64,000 bases of DNA, taken from the NCBI RefSeq assembly GCF_014635025.1, contig NZ_BMCE01000002.1, positions 1,488,001 through 1,552,000 of the forward strand, written 5' to 3'. The translations under genes were made by a program, and so were the position numbers. How positions within the stretch are numbered: the stretch's first letter is position 1; each line of letters opens with the position of its first letter. This document shows positions 19,803-28,050 of the stretch, piece after piece. The notes beneath the pieces are model-generated. The model was not told the origin of the DNA. It saw nothing but the letters and a program-made list of their open reading frames with translations, and ran no database searches. Source of the DNA: Fictibacillus barbaricus. Its GTDB lineage: Bacteria > Bacillota > Bacilli > Bacillales > Fictibacillaceae.

Positions 19803-21329
19803 TTAATGTGCGAACTTTTGAGTTTTTGTTCCGATTAAAATGTCATTCCATGATGCATCAAGAATCCAAGAAGCGATCGCTTCCATGTCGCGGTGAAACA
19901 TACGGTCACATTGAATCGTTGGACAAACGATTCTGCCATGGTCATAGACTTCCTTTGTTTTGGGCGCGAGCTTTTCAGGGCCTCTGAAGTCAGCGGCCTG
20001 CATGGCACAGATCAACTCTACCGCGAGTACCCGCCTTGCATTTGCAATGATCTGAGCTGCATGTCTTGATGCGATGGTCCCCATGCTCACGTGATCTTCC
20101 TGGTTGGCTGATGACGGGATGGAATCAACACTCGCTGGATGAGCAAGTGTTTTATTTTCTGACACAAGAGAAGCGGCAGCATATTGCATGATCATCGCAC
20201 CTGACTCAAGACCTGGATTCGGACTTAAGAAACCAGGCAAGTCACTTAACTGCGGATTGACCATTCGCTCAATCCGGCGCTCAGAAATATTCGCCCATTC
20301 CGCCGCGGCAAGCTTTAAGAAATCCATCGCAAAAGCGATCGGCTGTCCATGGAAGTTACCGCCTGAGATGATCTTGTTTCCTTTATCAAAGATAAGCGGA
20401 TTATCCGTGGCTGCGTTCATCTCGATCTCCAGCTTTTCTTTTACATAGCCAAGGACTTGCCACGAGGCACCGTGCACTTGTGGAATGCACCTTAAGGAAT
20501 AAGCATCCTGCACTCTTATCTCACCTTGCTTTGTTGTCAGCCGGCTTCCTTCTAAATACGTTCTAAGCCGCTCTGCCACTTCTACTTGCTCTCTATATCC
20601 CCTTGCAAGGTGGACATCTTCATCAAAAGCATCTGTAATCCCTTTTAAGCTCTCTGTCGTTAACGCAGCTATGGCATCTGCCATGAGCCCGATGCGTTCT
20701 GCTTCTAAATAGGCTGCAATTCCTTGAGCTGTCATGGCTTGTGTGCCATTGATCAAGGCAAGGCCCTCTTTTGCAGTTAAGACGACAGGCTCAATCCCTG
20801 CTCTCTTTAGGGCATCATGTCCAGCTAGACGCTCCCCTTTGTAATACGCCTCTCCCTCTCCTACTAAAACAAGTGCTAAATGGGACAGTGGGGCGAGATC
20901 GCCGCTTGCCCCAAGTGATCCTTGCTGAGGTACAACAGGATGAACACCTTTTTCCACAAACTTTAGCAATCTTTCAATAACGATTGGACGAATGCCTGAT
21001 AGTCCTTTTAATAAAGCGTTTGCTCTTAAAATAAGCATCAATCGGCTGATCGTCTCAGGAAAGGGATCACCAATTCCACATGCATGGCTTCTGATCAAGT
21101 TAAGCTGCAGTGTTTCAACATCATCTCTTGATATCAGTACATCACTAAATTTTCCGAAGCCTGTTGTAATGCCATACACCACTTTGCCTGAAGCTACAAT
21201 TTCTTCAACGGCTTTCCTGCTGTCCGCCACTTTTTTCATACTCACCGGACATGCTTCTACAGCTTCGTTCTCATCCAGAATTCGCTTGATCTCTTCCATC
21301 GAAAGCGTGTTCCCTGTTAAAGTAACCAT
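19803..21329 (-). CDS. hutH: Histidine ammonia-lyase
   Basis: Deaminates L-histidine to trans-urocanate. The Ala-Ser-Gly triad that cyclises to the MIO cofactor lies in [18 protein letters not shown] (~141). [26 protein letters not shown] and [15 protein letters not shown] blocks (here [12 protein letters not shown]) are conserved. The start is taken at ATG 21329 because TGAGGG sits six bases upstream; the ATG at 21335 abuts it. The preceding attenuator places its expression under HutP control. Confidence 0.96.
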   Translation of the reverse strand: MVTLTGNTLSMEEIKRILDENEAVEACPVSMKKVADSRKAVEEIVASGKVVYGITTGFGKFSDVLISRDDVETLQLNLIRSHACGIGDPFPETISRLMLILRANALLKGLSGIRPIVIERLLKFVEKGVHPVVPQQGSLGASGDLAPLSHLALVLVGEGEAYYKGERLAGHDALKRAGIEPVVLTAKEGLALINGTQAMTAQGIAAYLEAERIGLMADAIAALTTESLKGITDAFDEDVHLARGYREQVEVAERLRTYLEGSRLTTKQGEIRVQDAYSLRCIPQVHGASWQVLGYVKEKLEIEMNAATDNPLIFDKGNKIISGGNFHGQPIAFAMDFLKLAAAEWANISERRIERMVNPQLSDLPGFLSPNPGLESGAMIMQYAAASLVSENKTLAHPASVDSIPSSANQEDHVSMGTIASRHAAQIIANARRVLAVELICAMQAADFRGPEKLAPKTKEVYDHGRIVCPTIQCDRMFHRDMEAIASWILDASWNDILIGTKTQKFAH

Positions 21330-21361
21330 CGTCATCCCTCATTTAAAAAGATTTGTTTAAA

Positions 21362-21433
21362 CAAAAAGAGCGCACCCGAAAGAAAACTTACCTTCGAATA
21401 CGCCCCCTCATCACTAGTTGCTATGGGCCACTA
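21362..21433 (-). promoter_or_regulatory. HutP-responsive attenuator (hut terminator) with NAG motifs
   Basis: Between hutP and hutH on the minus strand, UAG triplets lie at 21433-21431, 21423-21421 and 21416-21414 and GAG at 21409-21407. The last three are separated by exactly four bases, as HutP requires. They run into a stem (GCGTATTCGAA, 21403-21393, with TTTCGGGTGCGC ending at 21371) followed by TCTTTTTGTTT. In B. subtilis, HutP with histidine and Mg2+ binds such NAG repeats and prevents termination. Confidence 0.85.
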
Positions 21434-21434
21434 T

Positions 21435-21869
21435 TTAAATATGATTAATACCCAGACCGATTGCTTCATGCTCCAATCCTTTTACTGGTGCTCCAATCGT
21501 TCCGTATAAGGCAACAGCTATCCAGTCGCCCTCTTCAAGCTTTTCATAAGGATTGCCACGGACTACAATAAAACGCAGTCCAACCGTCCGAAGAACTGTT
21601 CCTAGCTGAACTTGTCCTCTTGTCACACCATGAAACGCTTCCATGATGGCATGGTATAAGGAATGTGTTTCACGATAGATTCCGCTTTGAATCACATTTT
21701 CATTTTTGGCCGCTGTTTCAATAGCCGCTACTACCTTTTGCGAATCCATCGAACCGGCTTTGCCTACGCAATACTTCCAGCCCCGTTTTTCGATCTCTGG
21801 CAGATAGCTTTCATCTAAAACACCTAACATGGCCATCTTTCCGATCAATCTTTCATTGGATAATGCCAT
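21435..21869 (-). CDS. hutP: Hut operon antiterminator
   Basis: RNA-binding protein activated by L-histidine and divalent metal. 144 aa, slightly shorter than the 148-aa B. subtilis protein. The metal-contact histidines His73, His77 and His138 of that protein correspond to His69, His73 and His134 here: a constant shift of four. [20 protein letters not shown] closes the protein. It is the first gene of the hut operon. The ribosome binding site (AGAGTGGG) is modest. Confidence 0.95.
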   Translation of the reverse strand: MALSNERLIGKMAMLGVLDESYLPEIEKRGWKYCVGKAGSMDSQKVVAAIETAAKNENVIQSGIYRETHSLYHAIMEAFHGVTRGQVQLGTVLRTVGLRFIVVRGNPYEKLEEGDWIAVALYGTIGAPVKGLEHEAIGLGINHI

Positions 21870-21912
21870 TACATGAACCCACTCTTTCTGCTCACGGCTA
21901 ATAACTACCTCT

Positions 21913-21941
21913 AGTGTATGCGTTTACAATTAGTCCGTCAA
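21913..21941 (-). promoter_or_regulatory. hut promoter overlapped by a CcpA cre site
   Basis: TTGACG (21941-21936), 17 bases, TACACT (21918-21913) forms a sigma-A promoter ~45 bases before hutP. TTGTAAACGCATACAC (21929-21914) matches the cre consensus WTGNAARCGNWWWCAW at every position but the last. It covers the spacer and -10 region, so CcpA binding should block initiation. Confidence 0.8.
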
Positions 21942-22051
21942 TTCCCTTTCAACAACTTATCACAGCAGTACAGTAAAGAAAATGATACGTATAATCTATC
22001 AATCTAGCGGCTAGACTAGTTATAAAAATATAACGGAATGAGGGTTGTTAT

Positions 22052-22510
22052 ATGTTAAACGTACAAAAGGAAATTGCACTTGCTTCTATGTCACGAACTC
22101 CACAGTTTGAAGAAAATGTGAATGACTTCTTTATTGCCTACGACAAAAAACATAACCCTTTATTGCTTTTACCTACAACAAAGGGTTTTCTGCCAGATGG
22201 TCAATTATATGCCATCTCATTTATTAAGAAGGAAAACAACTCCTACCAATTTACATTATCAGATAAAATCATGCCATTTAAAATGGAAGAAGCCACACTC
22301 ATCCATGATCAGCTCGGATTCTTTTTTGGCCCTGAGAACAATATGTTAACGAGCTTTTTTAAAGGAGACATATATGGAGCGTATGTTGTTTGGACCAAGC
22401 ATATGGTTAAGCAGCTGATCAACGAAACGCTTCACAATTGGCATAATACATCAGATGATACGCAGAGAGAAAAGTATAAAAACCGTTTAACCCTATTACT
22501 GCATGCGTAA
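22052..22510 (+). CDS. Hypothetical protein, 152 aa
   Basis: Not recognised. A soluble, mixed alpha/beta sequence without signal peptide or membrane helix. An aromatic-rich centre (LGFFFGPENNMLTSFFKGDI, AYVVWTKHMVKQL) and a charged amphipathic C-terminal helix stand out. GAGGGTTG lies a few bases before the ATG, and codon usage looks like the neighbours. It stands alone between the divergent hut promoter and the convergent ktr operon. I cannot offer a function. Confidence 0.65.
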   Translation: MLNVQKEIALASMSRTPQFEENVNDFFIAYDKKHNPLLLLPTTKGFLPDGQLYAISFIKKENNSYQFTLSDKIMPFKMEEATLIHDQLGFFFGPENNMLTSFFKGDIYGAYVVWTKHMVKQLINETLHNWHNTSDDTQREKYKNRLTLLLHA

Positions 22511-22559
22511 AGGTTAAAGAGTAGCATTCCAGCGAAAAGTAATTAACCTGTTTTTTAAC

Positions 22560-22606
22560 AAAAAAAGCTAACTCATTAAAAAGGAGGACTCCTTTAAGAG
22601 TTAGCT
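22560..22606 (-). terminator. Terminator between convergent genes (ktr operon end)
   Basis: AAGCTAACTC and GAGTTAGCTT form a ten-base stem. The minus strand continues with seven T just past the ktrB-like stop; plus-strand T content is weaker. Confidence 0.8.
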
Positions 22607-22616
22607 TCTTTGTTTG

Positions 22617-23969
22617 TTACCCGGTAAATACTTCACCATCTGGATAACGAATATTGTCTCTTGTTTGCTTGGCTAAGCTGAACGCAAGTGTAAGTGGTCC
22701 GAGTTTACCGAATATCATGACGGCACAGATTACGATCTTACCAATCATGGTGAGATCAAAAGTTAATCCCATGGTGAGTCCCACTGTTCCAAAAGCTGAG
22801 ACTACTTCAAACAAAATGACCATAAAGGAAACGTCTTTTTGAACATAAGTCAAAACGAACAATGCTGCGAAAATAAACAAAATAGAGATCGTAGTAATGG
22901 CAAGGGCTCTATACACGACAGCATTCCTAATGGTCCTCTTCATGACTACGGTGTCTTCTTTTCCTTTTAAAAAAGCTGCTACTGTAAAAAGAATAACAAC
23001 AAATGTTGTAAGCTTGACCCCTCCACCGGTAGATGTACTTCCTGCTCCAACAAACATTAACAAAATCATTAATAAGGATGTATCTGGATTAATGGCTGTC
23101 ATATCGATAGAGTTAAAACCAGCCGTTCTTGGTGATACACCTTGAAAATAAGAAGCCCAAAACTTCTCAGTTCCGCTAAGCATTCCTAAAGTCTTTGGGT
23201 TATTAAATTCAAATAAAAACACAAGTAAGATTGCCAGGACGTTAATGATGAATGTAGCATAGATCATGACTTTAGAATGCAGAGAAAGGTTTTTCCATTT
23301 GCGGCTAACCCAAAGATCAACTAAGACGGTAAATCCTATTCCACCGGTAATAAATAAAAAAGAGATAACGATGTTTACGAGCGGGTCACCTACATAGCCC
23401 ATTAGACCATCAGACCATAGTGCAAAACCTGCGTTATTATAAGCTGATATCGCATGAAAGACACTATAATAGATACCTTTAGCAGCACCCAACTCCGGAA
23501 CCCATCTAAGTGATAAAAAGAAGACCGCTAATAACTGAATGCTTATAGAGAACACAAATAAGTTTCTCACAAGCCGAATGACTCCCCCAATTGAAGGCTG
23601 GTTCAATGCTTCTTGCATAAGTACTCGTTGTTTAACCGAAATCTTTCTTCCCATCATGATAACAACAAGAGAAGCAAATGACATCACACCTAGTCCACCA
23701 ATTTGGATTAAGAACAGTATGACAACTTCCCCGAAAATTGTGAACGTCGTGCCTGGATCAACCGTGGCAAGGCCAGTAACGGTTGAAGCTGATGTAGCAA
23801 TAAAGAATGCATCAACCCAAGATAATGACTGTTCATGAGCAACAGGGAGTTTTAATAAACAGGTCCCTATGAAGATGAGGAACAAAAAAAGTGTTGCTAA
23901 AAATTGTGGAGGACTTAATTTTATTGGATTTTGCAAAAAACGACTACGATTTTTTACATGCAGTGCCAA
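22617..23969 (-). CDS. ktrB: Ktr potassium uptake system, membrane subunit
   Basis: TrkH/KtrB-type K+ translocating subunit of 450 aa with four repeated M1-P-M2 units. The selectivity-filter loops appear as ASTVTGLATVD, AYNNAGFAL, SPRTAGFNSID and FGTVGLTMGL, each with the conserved Gly. It starts with TTG at 23969, three bases after the ktrA-like stop, with AGGGAG in the end of that gene. KtrB and KtrD of B. subtilis are close in size, so the subtype is uncertain. Uptake is coupled to Na+ in the family and needs the RCK subunit. Confidence 0.92.
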   Translation of the reverse strand: MALHVKNRSRFLQNPIKLSPPQFLATLFLFLIFIGTCLLKLPVAHEQSLSWVDAFFIATSASTVTGLATVDPGTTFTIFGEVVILFLIQIGGLGVMSFASLVVIMMGRKISVKQRVLMQEALNQPSIGGVIRLVRNLFVFSISIQLLAVFFLSLRWVPELGAAKGIYYSVFHAISAYNNAGFALWSDGLMGYVGDPLVNIVISFLFITGGIGFTVLVDLWVSRKWKNLSLHSKVMIYATFIINVLAILLVFLFEFNNPKTLGMLSGTEKFWASYFQGVSPRTAGFNSIDMTAINPDTSLLMILLMFVGAGSTSTGGGVKLTTFVVILFTVAAFLKGKEDTVVMKRTIRNAVVYRALAITTISILFIFAALFVLTYVQKDVSFMVILFEVVSAFGTVGLTMGLTFDLTMIGKIVICAVMIFGKLGPLTLAFSLAKQTRDNIRYPDGEVFTG

Positions 23970-23972
23970 AGC

Positions 23973-24629
23973 CTACACTCCCTCATCCTCAAATCGATTA
24001 AGATCCTCATTGCGTCCGATAACCACAAGTACATCACCGTATTGAAGAGAAACATCAGCGATCGGAGAAACAAAAATATCATCTCCACGTTTTATAGCAA
24101 CAATGTTACATCCAAAACGGGCGCGTACATCAAGATCTGTTAATGTTTGGTTAACCAATTTATCGGTTACACCAATCTCTACAATGCTGTGTTCTTGTGA
24201 TAATTCAATAAAATCAATGATCTTTTCTGATGAAATGAGCTGTGCAACACGCAGTGCCATGTCACGCTCTGGGTGAATAATACGATCTGCCCCTAGCTTT
24301 TCTAGCACTTTATGGTGATAGTCGTTTTGGGCTTTAACCCAGACTTTATTTACCCCTGCCTCCTTTAACAGCAAGGTTGTCAAAATACTTGATTGAATAT
24401 CTTCCCCGATGGAGACGATCACTTGATTAAAGTTTCGAATCCCAAGAGATTTCATTACTTTTTCGTCTGTTGAATTAGCTTGAACAGCTTGTGTTGCAAT
24501 CGTCGCAAATTCATTTACTCTTTCCATATCTTTATCAATGGCAAGGACATCATACCCCATTGTGGCAAACTCCCGGCAGATGCTGCCGCCGAAACGTCCT
24601 AGACCAATTACTGCAAATTGTTTTTTCAC
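23973..24629 (-). CDS. ktrA: Ktr potassium uptake system, RCK gating subunit
   Basis: Cytoplasmic regulatory subunit of 218 aa. The RCK-N Rossmann domain has GLGRFGGSICREFATMGYDV and the nucleotide-binding acid AIDKD; the RCK-C domain (~135-218, where c-di-AMP binds in KtrA/KtrC) ends with YGDVLVVIGRNEDLNRFEDE. I start it at the second of two GTG codons (24629), which gives the family N-terminus MKKQFAVIG after AAGGGGAG. It is the first gene of the operon with ktrB and lies behind a c-di-AMP riboswitch. Confidence 0.93.
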   Translation of the reverse strand: MKKQFAVIGLGRFGGSICREFATMGYDVLAIDKDMERVNEFATIATQAVQANSTDEKVMKSLGIRNFNQVIVSIGEDIQSSILTTLLLKEAGVNKVWVKAQNDYHHKVLEKLGADRIIHPERDMALRVAQLISSEKIIDFIELSQEHSIVEIGVTDKLVNQTLTDLDVRARFGCNIVAIKRGDDIFVSPIADVSLQYGDVLVVIGRNEDLNRFEDEGV

Positions 24630-24777
24630 CACTATTTCTCCCCTTAAACTACCTGAAGTATACTTGTTGTTCAATAGCCTTGCTGGTTAAGAGGTTCACA
24701 AAATCAGTTAAAAAACGCAAAAAAAGACCACACAAAAAAGCGGGTCCGGTTTTTCACCAAATTGACCTCTCCAGTGA

Positions 24778-24884
24778 CATGACGCTTACGGGGTTAGCTG
24801 TCGGATTAGGGATTGGAGTATCCCTTTTTGCTTAGCGCAAAATTCACCCCAAAAAATTGGTTCCCCCGCTTCACAGTTTCCAAT
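24778..24884 (-). promoter_or_regulatory. c-di-AMP riboswitch (ydaO-yuaA type)
   Basis: On the minus strand the leader carries the ydaO landmarks in order: GAAGCGGGGGAACC, TTTTTTGGGGTGAAT, AAGGGATACTCCAATCCC, CCGACAGCTAACCCCGTAAG and CGTCA. In the known family, bound c-di-AMP favours premature termination. A possible hairpin followed by CGCTTTTTTG lies downstream (near 24730-24765) before the ktrA-like gene. This is the same gene association as B. subtilis yuaA (ktrA). Confidence 0.93.
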
Positions 24885-24946
24885 CAAAGATAAGAATTGA
24901 CTGTAAATTCAGCGATCTAAAGCCTGCTAAATTTTGAATTACATAT

Positions 24947-24975
24947 ACTGTAATCCTCCAAGTTTTAATTGTCAA
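24947..24975 (-). promoter_or_regulatory. Promoter of the ktr riboswitch leader
   Basis: TTGACA (24975-24970), 17 bases, TACAGT (24952-24947). The -35 is perfect and the -10 is 4/6. It is placed ~60 bases before the riboswitch core. Confidence 0.6.
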
Positions 24976-25001
24976 TCCATTTTTACAGGTTAACAAATAC
25001 T

Positions 25002-25784
25002 TTACATTTTTCCTGTAAATTGCAGGGCGATAACAATAATGCCTATCATCCACACATAAATGGCAAAGCCTTTTAGCGTGCCGGTTTGGAGCAGTTTAAT
25101 CATCCATTTTACCGCTATATATCCAAAGACAGCAGATGCTAAAGATCCAATCGCTAGGGCTGAAAAAGAGATCGGTGGCTGTGTACCGGTAAAGACGTCT
25201 TTTGATTGTAATATCACTCCCCCAGCAATAGAAGGAATGGATAGGAGAAAAGAAAAATAGGCTGCTGCTTTTTTATCAATTTTACAAAATAATGCTGCTG
25301 CTATCGTGAGTCCAGAACGGGAAACCGCTGGGAGAATAGCCGCACCTTGAAATGTTCCGATCACGAGGGCATCCCGAATTGTTATGTCTTCAATCCCTTT
25401 ATACCCGTTTCGTTTATATGAATCTGCCCACCATAAGAGCAATCCTGTTAAAAGGAACTCCCACCCCACCGTTACCCCTGTTTTGGAGATCTCTTCAAAA
25501 AAATCTTTAAAAGCCAGTCCGATTACAGCGGTTGGAATCGTCCCGGCAATAAGCAGAATACCCGTTTTACTGAATGGGTGTTTTATAACTTCCATGATTT
25601 CTTTACTGTAAACGGTCATAACCGCGATCAATGTTCCTATGTGAAGCATGCTGTCGAGAAAAAGACCCGCTTCCTGCAGTTGGAATACCTGCCTCCCGAG
25701 CAGCAGGTGACCAGTTGAACTAACAGGTAAGAATTCCGTTAAACCTTGAATAATACCTAATATAAGGGCTTCGAGCCAATCCAT
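25002..25784 (-). CDS. uppP: Undecaprenyl-diphosphatase
   Basis: BacA/UppP family membrane phosphatase of 260 aa. It recycles C55-PP to C55-P for cell-wall synthesis and can give bacitracin tolerance. Both active-site signatures are present: GLTEFLPVSSTGHLLLG near the N-terminus and PAVSRSGLTIAAALF in the middle, with about eight helices. The start at ATG 25784 (MDWLEAL) is fixed by GAGGGGGA; the frame opens earlier at 25817 without a site. Confidence 0.95.
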   Translation of the reverse strand: MDWLEALILGIIQGLTEFLPVSSTGHLLLGRQVFQLQEAGLFLDSMLHIGTLIAVMTVYSKEIMEVIKHPFSKTGILLIAGTIPTAVIGLAFKDFFEEISKTGVTVGWEFLLTGLLLWWADSYKRNGYKGIEDITIRDALVIGTFQGAAILPAVSRSGLTIAAALFCKIDKKAAAYFSFLLSIPSIAGGVILQSKDVFTGTQPPISFSALAIGSLASAVFGYIAVKWMIKLLQTGTLKGFAIYVWMIGIIVIALQFTGKM

Positions 25785-25849
25785 AAAAAATCCCCCTCGA
25801 TAGATGGTCTCGTACAACCTATTCGCAAGGGGGATTTTCTATACCTGTG

Positions 25850-26043
25850 TTTTCTGATTAGCGGTGAATCTCTTTGTCATTTTTGTTTCTTCGGTACTCA
25901 CGTATGAGAGTACTCTCTGCTCCTGCGATTACTCGTCGCAACTCGCAGTCTTCGTGCAAGTCTTTGCTCGTCGTTCCTCGAAACTTCAATTCCTCGACCT
26001 TCTTGCTTCTGAGGAAAACAACTGTTTTCTGATAAGCGGCGAA
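25850..26043. repeat. Structured intergenic element bounded by 19-bp direct repeats
   Basis: TTTTCTGATTAGCGGTGAA (25850-25868) recurs as TTTTCTGATAAGCGGCGAA (26025-26043), 17/19 identical. Between them lie a perfect palindrome GAGAGTACTCTC, a hairpin TGCGATTACTCGTCGCA and C/T-rich CTCG repeats. It fills the uppP-cls gap and holds no gene. It looks like a dispersed non-coding element; there is no second copy in this window. Confidence 0.55.
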
Positions 26044-26061
26044 GCATAGTTGGCCTAATCA

Positions 26062-27564
26062 CTAGAGGACACCCGAGAAAAGACGGGCAAATGACTCCTT
26101 CGTTCTTTCCCAAAGTCCTCTTTTATAAAATTCAACTGGGCGAAGCTTTGTTGATTCTTCTATATCTTCTTCATACTGTTGAACTAAATCATTTACTGAA
26201 GCCGTGTTTAACAGAAATACATTTACTTCAAAGTTAAGGTGGAAGCTTCTCATGTCCATGTTGGCTGTTCCTATCGATGCGGTGTCACCATCAATAATGA
26301 TGACCTTTTGATGCAGGAATCCTTTTTTGTATGAGTAAATTTCAATCCCTGACCGAAGAAGCTCTGGGAAATAGGAACGTGTAGCATATTGTGTTAAGAA
26401 TCCATCATTGATTTCAGGAACCATCAACCGGACTTGAACACCTTTTTTGGCTGCCACTCGCATCGCGGTACGAATTGCTTCATTCGGAACAAAATACGGC
26501 GTTGCGATCCAGATGGATTTCTCCGCACACGAGATTAATGAATAATAAAGGTCACTCATAATCCCGAGCTGTGTATCTGGTCCACTCGCAACAACGTGGA
26601 CTGTTCCATCTCCTTCTGCAGGATAAGAAGCCGTCAAATGTGAGTCTTCTAATAAGTCCTCACCGCAAACATACTCCCAGTCCATCAGGAATATAGCATG
26701 CAGGACTTGAACAGCTTCCCCTTCCATAACCATATGCGTATCTCGCCAAAAGCCAATGTCCGGGTCTTCGCCTAAATACTCCACTCCGACATTCAAGCCG
26801 CCAACAAAGCCGACTTTTCCATCAATAACGATAATCTTGCGGTGATTTCGAAAGTTTATTTTTTGGTTAAAGAAACCGTACCGAACGGGCAAGAATGATT
26901 CTACCAGTATTCCCGCTTTCTTCATTCTGTCGATATCGTGCTGCTGAAGCGATAAGCTTCCAATCCCATCAAACAGGAATCTGACTTTAACGCCTTCCTC
27001 TGCTTTTTGAATCAAAAGATCGATTATATCCCTGCCAAGCCGATCAGAGCGAAAGATGTAATATTGAATATGTATATATTCCTTGGCTTCTTGCAGTCTC
27101 CGGATAATCTCAGGAAACGTTTCTTGTCCGTTCTTTAAGATCTTTGTACCCGTTTTTTTGTTCAACCTAGTTAGTGCTATATGATGGGCATGTTTAGCAA
27201 AGCATTGCTGATGCCTGTTTAGATCACTAAAATCAGGTTTTTCCTCTTGCTTAGAAACCCGGATCCACTCTTCCCGGTCGTTTTTTCGTTTTGATTTAAA
27301 CAGATGACCCTTTAAGTAGAGCTGTCCTGAATATAAGTAAAACATATAACCAATAAAAGGAAACAGAATCAGAACATAGATCCATAAAAGCGTATGTTGT
27401 GCTGTTCTGTTCTCAAGCATTAATGAATAAATCGTATACAAAATTACCGCAGTGTAAAGGAGCCCAAATGTAGTTTTCACGATTACATATCCTTCTGCAA
27501 AGAAAACGATGTATAAGCAGATAAGTAACAATATGGTGAGGAAGAATTCCCAGATTCGTTTCAT
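26062..27564 (-). CDS. cls: Cardiolipin synthase (PLD family)
   Basis: 500 aa. Two N-terminal membrane helices are followed by two phospholipase D domains. The HKD motifs are NHRKIIVIDGKVGFVGGLN (~242) and HQKVIIIDGDTASIGTANMD (~421). It condenses two phosphatidylglycerols into cardiolipin and glycerol at the membrane. The C-terminal LSGVL-type end is normal for ClsA. AAGGAG lies before the ATG. Nothing nearby suggests an operon. Confidence 0.95.
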   Translation of the reverse strand: MKRIWEFFLTILLLICLYIVFFAEGYVIVKTTFGLLYTAVILYTIYSLMLENRTAQHTLLWIYVLILFPFIGYMFYLYSGQLYLKGHLFKSKRKNDREEWIRVSKQEEKPDFSDLNRHQQCFAKHAHHIALTRLNKKTGTKILKNGQETFPEIIRRLQEAKEYIHIQYYIFRSDRLGRDIIDLLIQKAEEGVKVRFLFDGIGSLSLQQHDIDRMKKAGILVESFLPVRYGFFNQKINFRNHRKIIVIDGKVGFVGGLNVGVEYLGEDPDIGFWRDTHMVMEGEAVQVLHAIFLMDWEYVCGEDLLEDSHLTASYPAEGDGTVHVVASGPDTQLGIMSDLYYSLISCAEKSIWIATPYFVPNEAIRTAMRVAAKKGVQVRLMVPEINDGFLTQYATRSYFPELLRSGIEIYSYKKGFLHQKVIIIDGDTASIGTANMDMRSFHLNFEVNVFLLNTASVNDLVQQYEEDIEESTKLRPVEFYKRGLWERTKESFARLFSGVL

Positions 27565-27800
27565 TCACTAGCTCCTTCTTTCACAATCTTCTCTTTTCTC
27601 TTTTATTCCCTTCCCCTTGTAAATAAAACAAGAGCACCTCTCTTTTTATATCATTTTTTCTTACTATTTGCAGATATGAAGGCTTCTATTAGGGAAGTTG
27701 CAGGAATTGTTGTTTAAGAGTGGGGATTTAAAGTTGGAATTGGACCAGTATGGAACACGAGGGTTAGCGATAAGTGGCTATGAGGGCTTGTTTTTTTTAC
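27565..27800. other. Gene-free stretch between cls and the repeat array
   Basis: With the arrays that follow, this belongs to a 486-base gap between cls and spoIIP. I see no coding pattern with a ribosome binding site. There is only a weak hairpin (CTTGT/ACAAG near 27620) and a T-run before the first repeat unit. Confidence 0.5.
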
Positions 27801-27895
27801 GAACGAGCATAAATCTTCGCGAACGAGCATAAATTTCTCCGAACGAGCATAAATCTCTCCGAACGAGCATAAATCTCTCCGAACGAGCATAAATT
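27801..27895. repeat. Phased 20-bp array, core GAACGAGCATAAAT
   Basis: Five units start at 27801, 27821, 27841, 27861 and 27881: an exact 20-base period. The core GAACGAGCATAAAT is invariant, and the last six bases vary (CTTCGC, TTCTCC, CTCTCC, CTCTCC, TTTTTC). The same core forms the array at 39.3 kb. Confidence 0.92.
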
Positions 27896-27903
27896 TTTTC
27901 ACA

Positions 27904-27980
27904 TTGCACTCGTATTCTTCTTTAACTCACTTATATCTTTCATCAACTCACTCATATTCTGCCCTCAACTCGCTCATCAA
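27904..27980. repeat. Degenerate ~21-bp array, core AACTCRCTCATATTCT
   Basis: Directly after the 20-bp array, ACTC-centred units begin at 27908, 27925, 27946 and 27968. They read on the minus strand as ATATGAGTGAGTT-like repeats. Spacing is only approximate (17, 21, 22), so it may be a decayed or differently evolved array. Confidence 0.5.
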
Positions 27981-27987
27981 TCATGCA

Positions 27988-28035
27988 AACCTCAAAAAAA
28001 CTGACTCCTTCAGGGTACCCCCATCCAGAATCAGC
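27988..28035 (-). terminator. Intrinsic terminator after spoIIP
   Basis: On the minus strand CTGATTC pairs with GAGTCAG around a long loop containing GGGTACCC; seven T follow. Confidence 0.65.
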
Positions 28036-28050
28036 TGATAATCTAACTTT

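Noticed and set aside
24491-24835. 114-residue ORF antisense to ktrA
   Set aside because: It covers the c-di-AMP riboswitch and the start of ktrA on the other strand and has no ribosome binding site.
27801-27895. CRISPR array
   Set aside because: Units are 20 bp with 6-bp variable tails, far too short for repeat plus spacer, and no cas genes are nearby.
27714-27902. 62-residue ORF with repeats (FMLVRRDLCS, FMLVREDLCS)
   Set aside because: By-product of the 20-bp array; the period is not a multiple of three over the whole array and no ribosome binding site is present.
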